A stretch of DNA of 64,000 bases. It comes from Varibaculum massiliense (GTDB lineage Bacteria; Actinomycetota; Actinomycetes; Actinomycetales; Actinomycetaceae). Where the stretch lies: assembly GCF_900106855.1 (NCBI RefSeq), contig NZ_FNWI01000004.1, positions 1,612,001 to 1,676,000 of the forward strand, read 5' to 3'. Shown here piece after piece: positions 28,586 through 35,892 of this stretch. Position 1 is the first letter of the stretch. Each line of letters opens with the position of its first letter. The notes beneath the pieces were generated by a model. The model had not been told where the DNA came from, did not search any database, and saw only the letters and a program-made list of their open reading frames with translations. Position numbers and translations under genes: made by a program.

Positions 28586-29628
28586 ACTGCGACGAAGATA
28601 CCAAGCGCGCGAAACTAGTTGAGCTTTCGCATCAGCTGCTTTCTGATGGGCTAGTGGTACGCACCTGGGGTAATTTTTCAGTGCGAGGCAGCGCGGACGA
28701 CTTTTTGATTACCCCCTCGGGACGCCGCTACGAAACCATGGCTGAGGAGGAACTAGCTTTATGTACCGGCCCTAAAGAATGGTCTGGCTCTTATAAACCT
28801 TCCTCCGAGTACCCGATGCACGCCCTCACCTATCGGTTATTTCCGCAGGCTCACTGGGTGATTCATACTCACCAGCCCTACGCGTCAGCTTTATCGTTGG
28901 CGAAAAGAGATTTCCCGTTGGATGACGAGGCGCAAGCCGCGTTGGGGCAAGAGGTGCTGCCGGTGGCTCCCTACGGGTTGCCCTCGACGAAGAAGCTGCA
29001 TCGCGGGGTAGAGAAAACTTTGCAACGCACCGGGGCACAGGTGATTTTAATGAAAGCCCATGGTGCCATGATTTGGGCAGAAAGTGCTGATCAGGCACGG
29101 CGCCTGGCGAACGCTTTAGAAAAGGTGGCGAAGGATTTGTATCAGCGGGAGCTATCCTGTTTGCCGCCTTTGCCTGCGCGTTCGCTTACTTCCCGGCGCG
29201 AGGGGGAGGGGGATGACCTGCACTGGGTTGATGAACAAGGCCGTTCCACCACCCCCGATGCGGCTACGCAGGCGAATCACTTGCGGATTTATCGGGAGCG
29301 CCCCGATGTCGGCGCTATTATTACCTGCCACCACGCGCAGGTAGCGGACTTTTTTGGCGGAAAACTACCTGCCTACCTGGATGATTTCGCTCAGATTATC
29401 GGGCTGAAATCTGATGACACCACTCGCGGTAATGCGGTGTTGACCAACACGGCGGCCTATTGTCTCGGCGCGGATCTGGATGCTGCTCATAGCGCTCAGA
29501 TAGTGCTAGAGAAGAACGCCTTAGCGGCGCGTTACGCCCGCGTTTGCGGAGCAAAGCCGTTAAAAAAGGCGGAAGCACTGTTGATGCGGGAAATCTATCG
29601 CCGTAAATATTCAAAACAGGCCGGTTGA
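28582..29628 (+). CDS. Class II aldolase/adducin-family protein with an extra C-terminal half-domain
   Basis: This is a 348-residue protein. The first about 200 residues form a class II aldolase domain with TWGNFSVR, TPSG, the HTHQPYA zinc motif and a third His in KAHGAMIW. The last about 130 residues resemble a second, partial aldolase fold (RPDVGAIITCHHAQVADFF, DDFAQIIG, NAVLTNTAAYCLG), giving a tandem arrangement. Class II aldolases cleave phosphorylated ketoses to DHAP and an aldehyde. The neighbouring FGGY kinase and aldehyde dehydrogenase fit such a route. The start is GTG, overlapping the previous stop. Confidence 0.78.
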   Translation: MNCDEDTKRAKLVELSHQLLSDGLVVRTWGNFSVRGSADDFLITPSGRRYETMAEEELALCTGPKEWSGSYKPSSEYPMHALTYRLFPQAHWVIHTHQPYASALSLAKRDFPLDDEAQAALGQEVLPVAPYGLPSTKKLHRGVEKTLQRTGAQVILMKAHGAMIWAESADQARRLANALEKVAKDLYQRELSCLPPLPARSLTSRREGEGDDLHWVDEQGRSTTPDAATQANHLRIYRERPDVGAIITCHHAQVADFFGGKLPAYLDDFAQIIGLKSDDTTRGNAVLTNTAAYCLGADLDAAHSAQIVLEKNALAARYARVCGAKPLKKAEALLMREIYRRKYSKQAG

Positions 29629-29687
29629 TAGCAAAATAATAGGGAACCGGGTAGGAAGTAGGTACTTTAGGGTAGAGGGAGACAGGC

Positions 29688-31097
29688 GTGAGTGGTACTC
29701 AAGAGCAAGCTATTAGGCAGACGGTCGAGACCGCGCGTAGCTGTTTTAACCGGGGTACTACCATCCCGATATCCGGGCGACAGAAAAATCTCACTGCCCT
29801 GTTACGGGAAATAGAAAAATCGCAGGCAGAGATTTATCGCGCCCTCAAGCTGGACTTGAATAAAAGTCGCGCCGAAGCCTATATGAGCGAAATTTCCCTG
29901 GTGAAAGCGGAAATAAAACATTTACGACGTCGCCTACCCTGGCTGGCTCTGCCTCGCCCAAAACTACCTGCCCTATCCCAGCTGCCCGGGTGGCTACAGG
30001 TACAGCGCAAACCCTACGGGGTGGTGTTGGTGATGAGTCCGTGGAACTATCCTTTCCAACTCACTATGGAACCTATTTCCGCCGCTATCGCCGGCGGAAA
30101 TACGGTGGTAGTCAAGCCCTCTGCCTACACCCCGCATACCTGCGAGGTGATCGAAAAAATCTTGCGCCGCGCCCTCCCGCCCGGAATGGCGAGCGTTATC
30201 CGTGGGGGACGCGCCGAAAATACCGCCCTGTTAGAGCAGCGCTTTGACCATATTTTCTTTACCGGCGCTCCGGCGGTAGGACGGGTAGTAATGGAAGCCG
30301 CATCCCGCTACTTGACCCCGGTAACTTTGGAGCTGGGCGGAAAATCTCCCTGCTTTGTGGATCGCACCGCCAATATCGAAAAAGCGGCGCGCAGGATTCT
30401 GTTCGGAAAACTGCTTAACGCGGGGCAAACTTGCGTGAGTATTGACTATATTTATGTACACGAGGACGTGCGGGAGCAGTTAATTGCTGCTTTACAGGCG
30501 GGAATCTCGCAGGCTTTACCCAGTGAGCAATACCGGAAATCTGCGTTCGTCAAGATTATTTCTCCCAAGCACTTTTCCCGCCTGTCGGGGCTGCTCGCGG
30601 AACAAAGACTATTGGGCGCGAAGGGAGGAGGCCACGCGGAAGATTTTCTTGACCGACAAACCCAGCAGATCAAACCGGTGATTGTGGATAATCCTTCCTG
30701 GGATTCTCCGGTGATGTCAGAAGAAATTTTTGGTCCGATTTTGCCGGTTCTTCCTTTTACGGATCTGGAAGCAACTTTGGCGGACTATGAAGAGCGAGAA
30801 CACCCCCTGGCGCTTTATATCTTTACGAAAGATCGGGGCTTTGCCCGACAAGTGATGAGTAAAGTTAACGCCGGGGGAGTATGTATCAATGACACTTTGC
30901 TCCATATGAGCTCTTCGAAGGCGCCTTTTGGGGGCGTAGGTAACTCGGGGATGGGGAATTATCACGGAGACTGGTCGTTTAAGGCCATGACCCGGGAGCA
31001 AACGGTTCTCCGTAAATCTTGGCTTTTTGATATTCCGGTGCGCCACCACCCCTATGGAGAGAGGTCTTTGAAACTCCTACACACCTTGTTGCGCTAG
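29688..31097 (+). CDS. Aldehyde dehydrogenase family protein
   Basis: This is a 469-residue NAD(P)-dependent dehydrogenase of the short class-3 type. It shows MSPWNYPFQL (cofactor binding), the catalytic glutamate in TLELGGKSPCFVD, the catalytic cysteine in NAGQTCVSIDYI, and EEIFGPILPVLPF. It starts at GTG, 60 bases after the aldolase, and is probably in the same unit. It would oxidise the aldehyde from the aldolase reaction. That coupling is inferred from position only. Confidence 0.9.
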   Translation: MSGTQEQAIRQTVETARSCFNRGTTIPISGRQKNLTALLREIEKSQAEIYRALKLDLNKSRAEAYMSEISLVKAEIKHLRRRLPWLALPRPKLPALSQLPGWLQVQRKPYGVVLVMSPWNYPFQLTMEPISAAIAGGNTVVVKPSAYTPHTCEVIEKILRRALPPGMASVIRGGRAENTALLEQRFDHIFFTGAPAVGRVVMEAASRYLTPVTLELGGKSPCFVDRTANIEKAARRILFGKLLNAGQTCVSIDYIYVHEDVREQLIAALQAGISQALPSEQYRKSAFVKIISPKHFSRLSGLLAEQRLLGAKGGGHAEDFLDRQTQQIKPVIVDNPSWDSPVMSEEIFGPILPVLPFTDLEATLADYEEREHPLALYIFTKDRGFARQVMSKVNAGGVCINDTLLHMSSSKAPFGGVGNSGMGNYHGDWSFKAMTREQTVLRKSWLFDIPVRHHPYGERSLKLLHTLLR

Positions 31098-31185
31098 CGC
31101 TCAGGGCTGCAGCGGATAGGAGAGACCTTAACCTCTCACCCCTGCAGCAGATGGTGTGAAGTATTAGGGACGTGGCGGCGTCGCT

Positions 31186-31671
31186 CTATAGGGTAACTTC
31201 CCGGAGTCCTCCATTTTTGATGTCCAGGACAAAGCCGCGAACCGTACCGCCCACGAAGGGACTGTCAAGCAGTTTCTTCATACCGGCTTTAACCGATTCG
31301 TCCACGTCCTTGAACCCCCCGGGTCTCCAATCAGGACGCTGCCCGGTTTCTTTTTCGATTTGTGCGAGGAATTCTTCGTCATCGGTCCTGGACATGCCGC
31401 AATCTGTGTGTTGAATCAGCATCACGTACTCGGTTCCCAGGCTGCGTTGTGACGCAGTCAGGGTGCGGATGGTGTCTGGAGTGACCAGACCGCCAGCATT
31501 GCGGATGACGTGGATCTGTCCGGGTTCTACCCCGAGCATAGTTTCCACGTCGATCCGGCAATCCATGCAGGTTACTACGGCCACCTTCAATTGAGGCAGA
31601 TGGGGGGCTTCTCCGGGAAACTTTTCGGCGTATGCGGCTTCGTTTTCGAGTAACTGCTCAATAGGATCCAT
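31186..31671 (-). CDS. Beta-class carbonic anhydrase
   Basis: This 161-residue protein has the zinc motif CxDxR (Cys35, Asp37, Arg39) and HTDC about 50 residues on, the beta-carbonic anhydrase zinc site. It interconverts CO2 and bicarbonate. The compact length resembles Mycobacterium Rv1284-type enzymes. The ATG at 31671 is chosen. The frame is open further upstream, but only because it reads antisense through the tRNA gene. Confidence 0.9.
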   Translation of the reverse strand: MDPIEQLLENEAAYAEKFPGEAPHLPQLKVAVVTCMDCRIDVETMLGVEPGQIHVIRNAGGLVTPDTIRTLTASQRSLGTEYVMLIQHTDCGMSRTDDEEFLAQIEKETGQRPDWRPGGFKDVDESVKAGMKKLLDSPFVGGTVRGFVLDIKNGGLREVTL

Positions 31672-31822
31672 GGTCGCTCCTGTTTTTCTAGTTGATAGGT
31701 AAATCGTAATAAATCTGCCGTGATGGCGGTAGCGTAACCAAGTTATTTTTCCTGAGCGCAATCCCACAGCTTCGTGGTTTGCAAATTTGGTTGTTTCCCG
31801 CTTAGGCTTTTGAGAGTACCTA

Positions 31823-31895
31823 GGGGCTATGGCGCAGTTGGTAGCGCGTCTCGTTCGCAATGAGAAGGTCAGGGGTTCGAATCCCCTTAGCTCCA
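31823..31895 (+). tRNA. tRNA-Ala (anticodon CGC)
   Basis: The 73-base gene folds into a standard cloverleaf. The acceptor GGGGCTA pairs with TAGCTCC (one G-U), the D arm is GCGC/GCGC, the anticodon loop TTCGCAA gives CGC, and the T arm is GGGG-TTCGAAT-CCCC. The discriminator is A, with no encoded CCA. An integrase gene begins about 180 bases downstream, as at many tRNA integration sites. Confidence 0.95.
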
Positions 31896-31903
31896 CAAAT
31901 CGC

Positions 31904-31935
31904 CCCGACCAACCCCGCGTTGGTCGGGACTTTTT
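31904..31935 (+). terminator. Terminator after tRNA-Ala
   Basis: CCCGACCAAC (31904-31913) pairs with GTTGGTCGGG (31919-31928) around a 5-base loop and is followed by TTTTT. This is a good intrinsic terminator for the tRNA transcript. Confidence 0.88.
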
Positions 31936-32041
31936 CTTATTTTAACCTCTCTAACCTGCATTGATAGTCTGCTGGCAGAGTGGAAACCGAAAGGCAAGGA
32001 CGAACAAGGAAAGACAAAAAGGACTAAAACGGGTGGAATCT

Positions 32042-32061
32042 AGTGGTACTGAAGTGGTACT
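32042..32061 (+). repeat. Tandem AGTGGTACT repeat upstream of the integrase
   Basis: AGTGGTACT occurs at 32042-32050 and 32053-32061, an 11-base period close to one helical turn, just before the integrase start. It could be an arm-type binding site for integrase or an excisionase, or chance. Confidence 0.4.
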
Positions 32062-32076
32062 CGAGAGGGAATCGTT

Positions 32077-33225
32077 TTGGTGGTGATGATCGCGGGGAAG
32101 CGGCGTGGCTTTGGGTCGGCGAAGGCTTGGGAGCTGAAATCGGGCGCGCGTTCGTATCTTGCGTCATTTATTAATCCGGATACGGGTAAAAGAGTTTCGC
32201 GTTCTTTCCGCTCGAAGATGGAGGCGAACGCTTGGCTAGGGGAGCGGCGCCGCGATATCCGTTCTGGGGAGTTCCGCTCCCCAGAAGAGCATCAAGAGGT
32301 GGTTACTTTCGCTTACGCCACCCAAGAACATTTACAGCGTCTAAAGACCGCTGGACGTAAAGGCTCTACCCTTTACACCTATTCCTCGAAGCTACGCTAC
32401 CCCCTAGAAAAACTAGGGGACAAGGATTTAGGGGAGCTTTCCTGTGGCGATATTGAGGCATACTGCTCGCGGGCTTCTAAGGATATGAAGCCGGGTGCGG
32501 CTGCTAATGCCTTGAACGTAACCCGCGCGGTGCTGCGATGGGCAGCAAAGCGCGGATATATGGACGCCTCACAGCTTAACCGGGTTACCTGGCCAGTGTT
32601 CGACCCGGTAAAAGACCCAGAGCGCCGCCAGGTAGCAACCCCCAAGGAGGTCAAGGGCTTGGCTGGAGCTATGCCTGACCGGCTACGCCTAGCAGTCCTA
32701 CTGGGCGCCTGGTGCTCTATGCGCATGGGGGAAGTATGCGGTCTGCAACGCGCCGATTTCACCCACCTAGACAACCCGCCCCTGGCAACGGTGCGTATCG
32801 TCAGGCAGACCAACTCGAAAATGGGCGGGGCTTACACAGATCTAAAGACCAAGGCGGGGCGCCGCGAGATATCCATTCCGCCCGCTCTAGTGCCAGTAAT
32901 CAAACAACACCTGTCTACCTGGGTGGCAAAAGACCCCACGGCTCCCGTATTCCCCAGAACCACCGACCCGGGTGCGCCGGTACATCACAACACGGTTCGT
33001 AGCGCATTTGAACGCGCTCGCGAACAGCTAGGCATGGATTGGTTTGTGTTCCATGATTTGAGGCATACCGGGCTTACTATTTTTGCTCAGCAGGGCGCAA
33101 CGCTCGCGGAACTGCTAGAGCGCGGCGGGCATGTGGATGTAGAGGTTGCCCTGCATTATCAGCACGCGACCATGGAGCGTGACCGAGCGTTAACTGCTCG
33201 CATGGATTCGAGTGTCGAGGTTTAG
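32077..33225 (+). CDS. int: Tyrosine-family site-specific integrase
   Basis: This is a 382-residue phage-type integrase. It has an N-terminal arm-binding region (RSFRSKMEANAWL), a SAM-like core-binding domain, and a catalytic domain with Arg in SMRMGEVCGL, Lys in KTKAGRREI, HDLRHTG, GGH and the closing Tyr in ALHYQHAT. All catalytic residues are present, so it may be active. It lies directly downstream of tRNA-Ala and marks the left end of the island. TTG 32077, GTG 32080 or 32083 and ATG 32086 are all possible starts; AGAGG at 32064-32068 is the likely ribosome site. Confidence 0.9.
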   Translation: MVVMIAGKRRGFGSAKAWELKSGARSYLASFINPDTGKRVSRSFRSKMEANAWLGERRRDIRSGEFRSPEEHQEVVTFAYATQEHLQRLKTAGRKGSTLYTYSSKLRYPLEKLGDKDLGELSCGDIEAYCSRASKDMKPGAAANALNVTRAVLRWAAKRGYMDASQLNRVTWPVFDPVKDPERRQVATPKEVKGLAGAMPDRLRLAVLLGAWCSMRMGEVCGLQRADFTHLDNPPLATVRIVRQTNSKMGGAYTDLKTKAGRREISIPPALVPVIKQHLSTWVAKDPTAPVFPRTTDPGAPVHHNTVRSAFERAREQLGMDWFVFHDLRHTGLTIFAQQGATLAELLERGGHVDVEVALHYQHATMERDRALTARMDSSVEV

Positions 33226-33320
33226 GGTCGTTGGGGTTTCGCCTTCGCTAATTGGTGGGTATGCTAGGAATTAGCAGACAAGGCGCCGCGGGGCGCGACA
33301 TTTCGAGGCAAGGAGAGGAA

Positions 33321-33890
33321 GTGGCAGACAATGACGGAGAAAACCTGCGTTCGGCAAGATTCTCGGGTGAAGAGGGAAGCGACACGTCTGGGGATTCTCT
33401 CGGTGTTCGACCTGAGCGGCAAACACACTTACGCGGCGCTTCAAAATCTTCTCCCAGCTCCCCAGGTAGCATCTCCCCTGTCGATGTGGAATCGGGCGGC
33501 GAACATGAGTCAGAACGCCAGCAGATCATTCAGCAAACGGTAAATGCTGTTCTGCAAGAGATTCATCTGCATGTACCGGTTCGGGAGACCGATTTAGAAA
33601 CTTTATCCAAACTGCGTGACCAGCTACCAGAGATTTATGAGCAGCATGTAGAGAACATGCGGGCATCCCGTGAGCTAGAGGAGTTTCAAACTCATGCTCG
33701 CTATGAGATTCCTGCGAAATATGCGCACCGCGGGCAAGCTATGGGGTTAGCGGCAACGGTTGCCACTCTAGCTGTGGTGGCTTTTGCGGTGTGGGCGCAA
33801 GCCTACTGGATTGCCGGGGTGTTGGGCGTGGTTGATTTAGTAGCTATCGCTGCGGTTTTCGGTTCAAATCAAAAACCGCAAGAGCGTTAA
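33321..33890 (+). CDS. DUF2335-family predicted membrane protein
   Basis: This is a 189-residue protein. The first about 90 residues are polar and Ser/Gly/Glu-rich. A helical region follows (YEQHVENMRASRELEEF), then HRGQAMGL and two adjacent membrane helices, the layout of DUF2335 proteins found in phages and integrative elements. The GTG at 33321 is chosen for AGGAG at 33311-33315. The function is unknown. Its stop overlaps by 3 bases that of the convergent HTH gene. Confidence 0.75.
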   Translation: MADNDGENLRSARFSGEEGSDTSGDSLGVRPERQTHLRGASKSSPSSPGSISPVDVESGGEHESERQQIIQQTVNAVLQEIHLHVPVRETDLETLSKLRDQLPEIYEQHVENMRASRELEEFQTHARYEIPAKYAHRGQAMGLAATVATLAVVAFAVWAQAYWIAGVLGVVDLVAIAAVFGSNQKPQER

Positions 33891-34102
33891 GACTTTATCC
33901 AGGGCTTTAGATCGGTTCGGCTTCCGCGTCCTGGTCTGGCTGCGTTCCATTTGTCGATTGTCTCGATGGTCCAGCCTTGCACGGGGCGGGTATCGGGGCC
34001 AACTATCACATCTGGGGTGGGTAGTTTGTAGCGGGATAGGGATGCGGGTTTTACTCCGATACGGGCGGCGAACTGCATTCGGGATAGGTAGTGTTTGGTC
34101 AC
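33887..34102 (-). CDS. Small HTH DNA-binding protein, minus-strand cassette copy
   Basis: This 71-residue protein starts VTKHYLSRMQFAARIGV and continues with LPTPDVIVG, GW..ETIDKWNAARPGR. It looks like an excisionase/AlpA-type winged HTH. The GTG at 34102 is supported by a clear paralogue on the plus strand at 35027 that also starts with GTG ACT/ACC AA and shares PDVIVG...GW...TID.WNA.RP. The start overlaps the stop of the small membrane protein upstream by GTGA, as in the other copy. Confidence 0.72.
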   Translation of the reverse strand: MTKHYLSRMQFAARIGVKPASLSRYKLPTPDVIVGPDTRPVQGWTIETIDKWNAARPGRGSRTDLKPWIKS

Positions 34103-34269
34103 TTGGTTTCCCGTCCTTTCCATGCGGTACCGATAATGCTTGCACCTAGTCCTGTTCCCCATAGAGCCCAGCAGGTGCACGCCATCCAGAAGGGCATATC
34201 GCGAGAAAAAGTGAGCAGGGCTAGGAAGATAGCGGCTAGGGGGATTACTGCGCTTATTGCTTTTTTCAT
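34099..34269 (-). CDS. Small two-helix membrane protein, minus-strand cassette copy
   Basis: This 56-residue protein (MKKAISAVIPLAAIFLALL...) has two hydrophobic helices separated by SRDMP and ends in a charged KGRETK tail. It has an upstream AGAAGG ribosome site. Its stop overlaps the HTH gene start, matching the 51-residue membrane protein/HTH pair at 34879-35236. No family is recognised. Confidence 0.65.
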   Translation of the reverse strand: MKKAISAVIPLAAIFLALLTFSRDMPFWMACTCWALWGTGLGASIIGTAWKGRETK

Positions 34270-34311
34270 ATCTAGTCACCTTCTTGTTTGTAAGGTAGGT
34301 TTAGAGGTGTT

Positions 34312-34350
34312 GCGGGGGTTCAAGATACTTTCTCTATTTTGAACCCCCGC
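34312..34350 (-). ncRNA. Conserved hairpin of the micro-ORF cassette, minus-strand copy
   Basis: GCGGGGGTTCAA (34312-34323) pairs perfectly with TTGAACCCCCGC (34339-34350) around a 15-base loop. Read in the cassette sense, the loop is AATAGAGAAAGTATC. The sister hairpin at 34798-34840 has a changed stem, still perfectly paired, and a loop of the same length that begins AATA and ends AAGTATC. No U run follows, so it is probably not a plain terminator. Confidence 0.7.
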
Positions 34351-34355
34351 TGCCT

Positions 34356-34466
34356 TTAGGGTTTTCGGTGTTTACCGTTTCCCTTTTTTGACCAATTTTT
34401 GAGAAGGTCGATAATCACTATGACTGCTGTCATGGCGAATATTCCCCATTCTTTTATTTCGTCCAT
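34356..34466 (-). CDS. Micro membrane peptide, minus-strand cassette copy
   Basis: This 36-residue ORF, starting MDEIKEWGIFAM, contains one hydrophobic helix and ends KGNGKHRKP. The basic GKHRK tail is shared with the plus-strand micro-ORF at 34670, and both are preceded by ATGCCT in the same frame. AGAGG lies 8 bases before the ATG at 34466, which favours it over the ATG at 34472. Coding is inferred from the paired duplication. Confidence 0.6.
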   Translation of the reverse strand: MDEIKEWGIFAMTAVIVIIDLLKNWSKKGNGKHRKP

Positions 34467-34495
34467 AGGCATCACCTCTATTTATTTTTCAAACA

Positions 34496-34552
34496 TTGTT
34501 GGCTTTCCTTGCCAACAACACCATAATAACATAAGTAGTTAGGTTAGGTCAA
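34496..34552 (-). promoter_or_regulatory. Promoter and palindrome for the minus-strand cassette
   Basis: On the minus strand TTGACC (34552-34547), an 18-base spacer and TATTAT (34528-34523) form a near-consensus promoter. Immediately downstream, TTGTTGGC and GCCAACAA (34496-34503 and 34511-34518) form an 8-bp inverted repeat with a 7-base gap, placed like an operator. Confidence 0.65.
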
Positions 34553-34586
34553 GTGATTTAATGGGGAAAATAGGGTGAATAAAGTG

Positions 34587-34638
34587 TTGCATATAGATGG
34601 ATATCATGTTATACTTAAAGGGTGTTCGGGGGGAACAC
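34587..34638 (+). promoter_or_regulatory. Promoter and palindrome for the plus-strand cassette
   Basis: TTGCAT (34587-34592), a 17-base spacer and TATACT (34610-34615) form a good promoter. GTGTTC (34622-34627) and GAACAC (34633-34638) form a palindrome just downstream. The palindrome differs from that of the divergent cassette, as if each arm had its own regulator. Confidence 0.68.
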
Positions 34639-34669
34639 GTTGATTGATAACTAAAAAGGGATGATGCCT

Positions 34670-34786
34670 ATGAGGCTAGCCGATTGGGTGATGTCAGCCT
34701 TGATGCTTGCAAGCCTAACCCTGCAAGGGGTGGCGATATGGCAGCAGCGCAAACCACGAAAACGCGGTAAGCACCGCAAGGGCTGA
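34670..34786 (+). CDS. Micro membrane peptide, plus-strand cassette copy
   Basis: This 38-residue ORF (MRLADWVMSALMLASLTLQ...) has one hydrophobic helix and a strongly basic tail ending RKRGKHRKG. AAAGGG at 34655-34660 is the likely ribosome site, 9 bases before the ATG. ATG ATG CCT ATG repeats in frame just upstream, as in the minus-strand copy. It is the first gene after the promoter at 34587-34615. Confidence 0.62.
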   Translation: MRLADWVMSALMLASLTLQGVAIWQQRKPRKRGKHRKG

Positions 34787-34797
34787 CAAAGCTAATA

Positions 34798-34840
34798 GGT
34801 GAGGGGTTCAAAATAATCGAAGTATCTTGAACCCCTCACC
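34798..34840 (+). ncRNA. Conserved hairpin of the micro-ORF cassette, plus-strand copy
   Basis: GGTGAGGGGTTCAA (34798-34811) pairs perfectly with TTGAACCCCTCACC (34827-34840) around the 15-base loop AATAATCGAAGTATC. The pairing is kept relative to the minus-strand copy although stem bases differ, and the loop ends are the same. It lies between the micro-ORF and the small membrane gene in both copies. Confidence 0.72.
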
Positions 34841-34878
34841 GCCTAGCATCTCATGACTTACCCCTGGAAAGGAATATT

Positions 34879-35034
34879 ATGGTGACCCGAAACGTGACCG
34901 TATCGGCGCTTTCGTTGCTGATAATCGCTCTAGCGACACGGATAACCGGTTTGCGCTGGTACACCTGGCTATTCATAGCAGCATGGCTAACCCTTACCGT
35001 CGCAGGGTACCGGCAGGACAAAGCCCGTGACTAA
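34879..35034 (+). CDS. Small two-helix membrane protein, plus-strand cassette copy
   Basis: This 51-residue protein has two hydrophobic helices (VTVSALSLLIIALA and WYTWLFIAAWLTLTV) and a charged YRQDKARD tail. AAAGGA lies 5 bases before the ATG. Its stop overlaps the HTH gene by 8 bases, the same kind of coupling as in the minus-strand cassette. The function is unknown. Confidence 0.68.
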   Translation: MVTRNVTVSALSLLIIALATRITGLRWYTWLFIAAWLTLTVAGYRQDKARD

Positions 35035-35236
35035 GCAACCTAAACGGTACCTATCCGCGTTAGATGTGGCAGAAAGAATCGGGATAAAACGCGGAACCCT
35101 GTACTCGTACCGCGCAAAGAATATGCTCCCACCCCCGGATGTGATCGTTGGAACCACTACTAACGCTACTCACGGCTGGCTACCCAAAACGATAGACGAC
35201 TGGAACGCTTCCCGCCCCTCCCGCTCTAAAAAATAA
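35027..35236 (+). CDS. Small HTH DNA-binding protein, plus-strand cassette copy
   Basis: This 69-residue protein (YLSALDVAERIGIKRGTLYSYR, PDVIVG, GWLPKTIDDWNASRPSR) resembles excisionase/AlpA-type HTH proteins. It is a paralogue of the protein at 33887-34102. The GTG start overlaps the membrane-protein stop. It might be the excisionase or a repressor of the element; neither can be shown here. Confidence 0.75.
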   Translation: MTKQPKRYLSALDVAERIGIKRGTLYSYRAKNMLPPPDVIVGTTTNATHGWLPKTIDDWNASRPSRSKK

Positions 35237-35325
35237 GAGTGAAATATAAATAACATTTAGGGGTTTTAATGTTTACCGCTCTCAGCTAATGCTAGAGTAA
35301 ATAAAAACAACGGGAGGTGAACAAG

Positions 35326-35874
35326 ATGGCAAAGGCAGTCGATGTAGCTAAATATATTCTTGCCTATCGAGAAGCAAGATACCATATGACCACAGCTTTT
35401 GCGCTACAAAAACTCTTGTATTATTGCCAAGCTTGGATGCTCGTGGCTAAAGGCCACCCCTTGTTCCCCGAACAGGTTATCGCCTGGAAACACGGACCGG
35501 TTGTTACCGAGGTGTCCCCCTACTGCAAAGGTCGTCGTTATGTGTTCCCTAGGGAAATCCCGGAGGCAAACACGAATCATCTAACCCTTAGCGAACGTTC
35601 TTTAATAGATCGGGTGCTGTCAATTTTCAATAAGGAAGAAGATGAAAATCTAGGGGATACTCTTGAAGAGATGAGCCACCAGGAGAAGCCCTGGGCTAGT
35701 GTTGCTATTAATCAAGTAATATCGCCTGAAAGTATGCTTAACTTTTATTCTTCTATTCAGGCTGACCCCTCAATATCTCATAGCGCCCCGATCCCTGACT
35801 TGGCAGACATATCGGATCGTACTTTCATAAGCACCGATGACGCGGATTTCCTTGAAGCCTTTTTAGCTGAATAG
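35326..35874 (+). CDS. Panacea (DUF4065/SocA-like) domain protein, putative antitoxin
   Basis: This 182-residue protein has the Panacea pattern: VAKYIL near the start, ALQKLLYYCQAWMLV, PLFPEQVIAWKHGPVV, and LSERSLIDRVLS. Panacea domains act as antitoxins for many unrelated toxins and also occur in the proteolytic adaptor SocA. GGGAGG at 35312-35317 supports the ATG at 35326. The GNAT gene follows after 18 bases, so the two are probably an operon and a toxin-antitoxin pair. The local DNA is more AT-rich than the core genome. Confidence 0.85.
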   Translation: MAKAVDVAKYILAYREARYHMTTAFALQKLLYYCQAWMLVAKGHPLFPEQVIAWKHGPVVTEVSPYCKGRRYVFPREIPEANTNHLTLSERSLIDRVLSIFNKEEDENLGDTLEEMSHQEKPWASVAINQVISPESMLNFYSSIQADPSISHSAPIPDLADISDRTFISTDDADFLEAFLAE

Positions 35875-35892
35875 AGGAATCAAGTTATCTGT

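Noticed and set aside
31672-31896. N-terminal extension of the carbonic anhydrase frame (MELRGFEPLTFSLRTRR...)
   Set aside because: It is the antisense reading of the tRNA-Ala gene and its flank, a well-known false ORF. The ATG at 31671 gives the normal protein.
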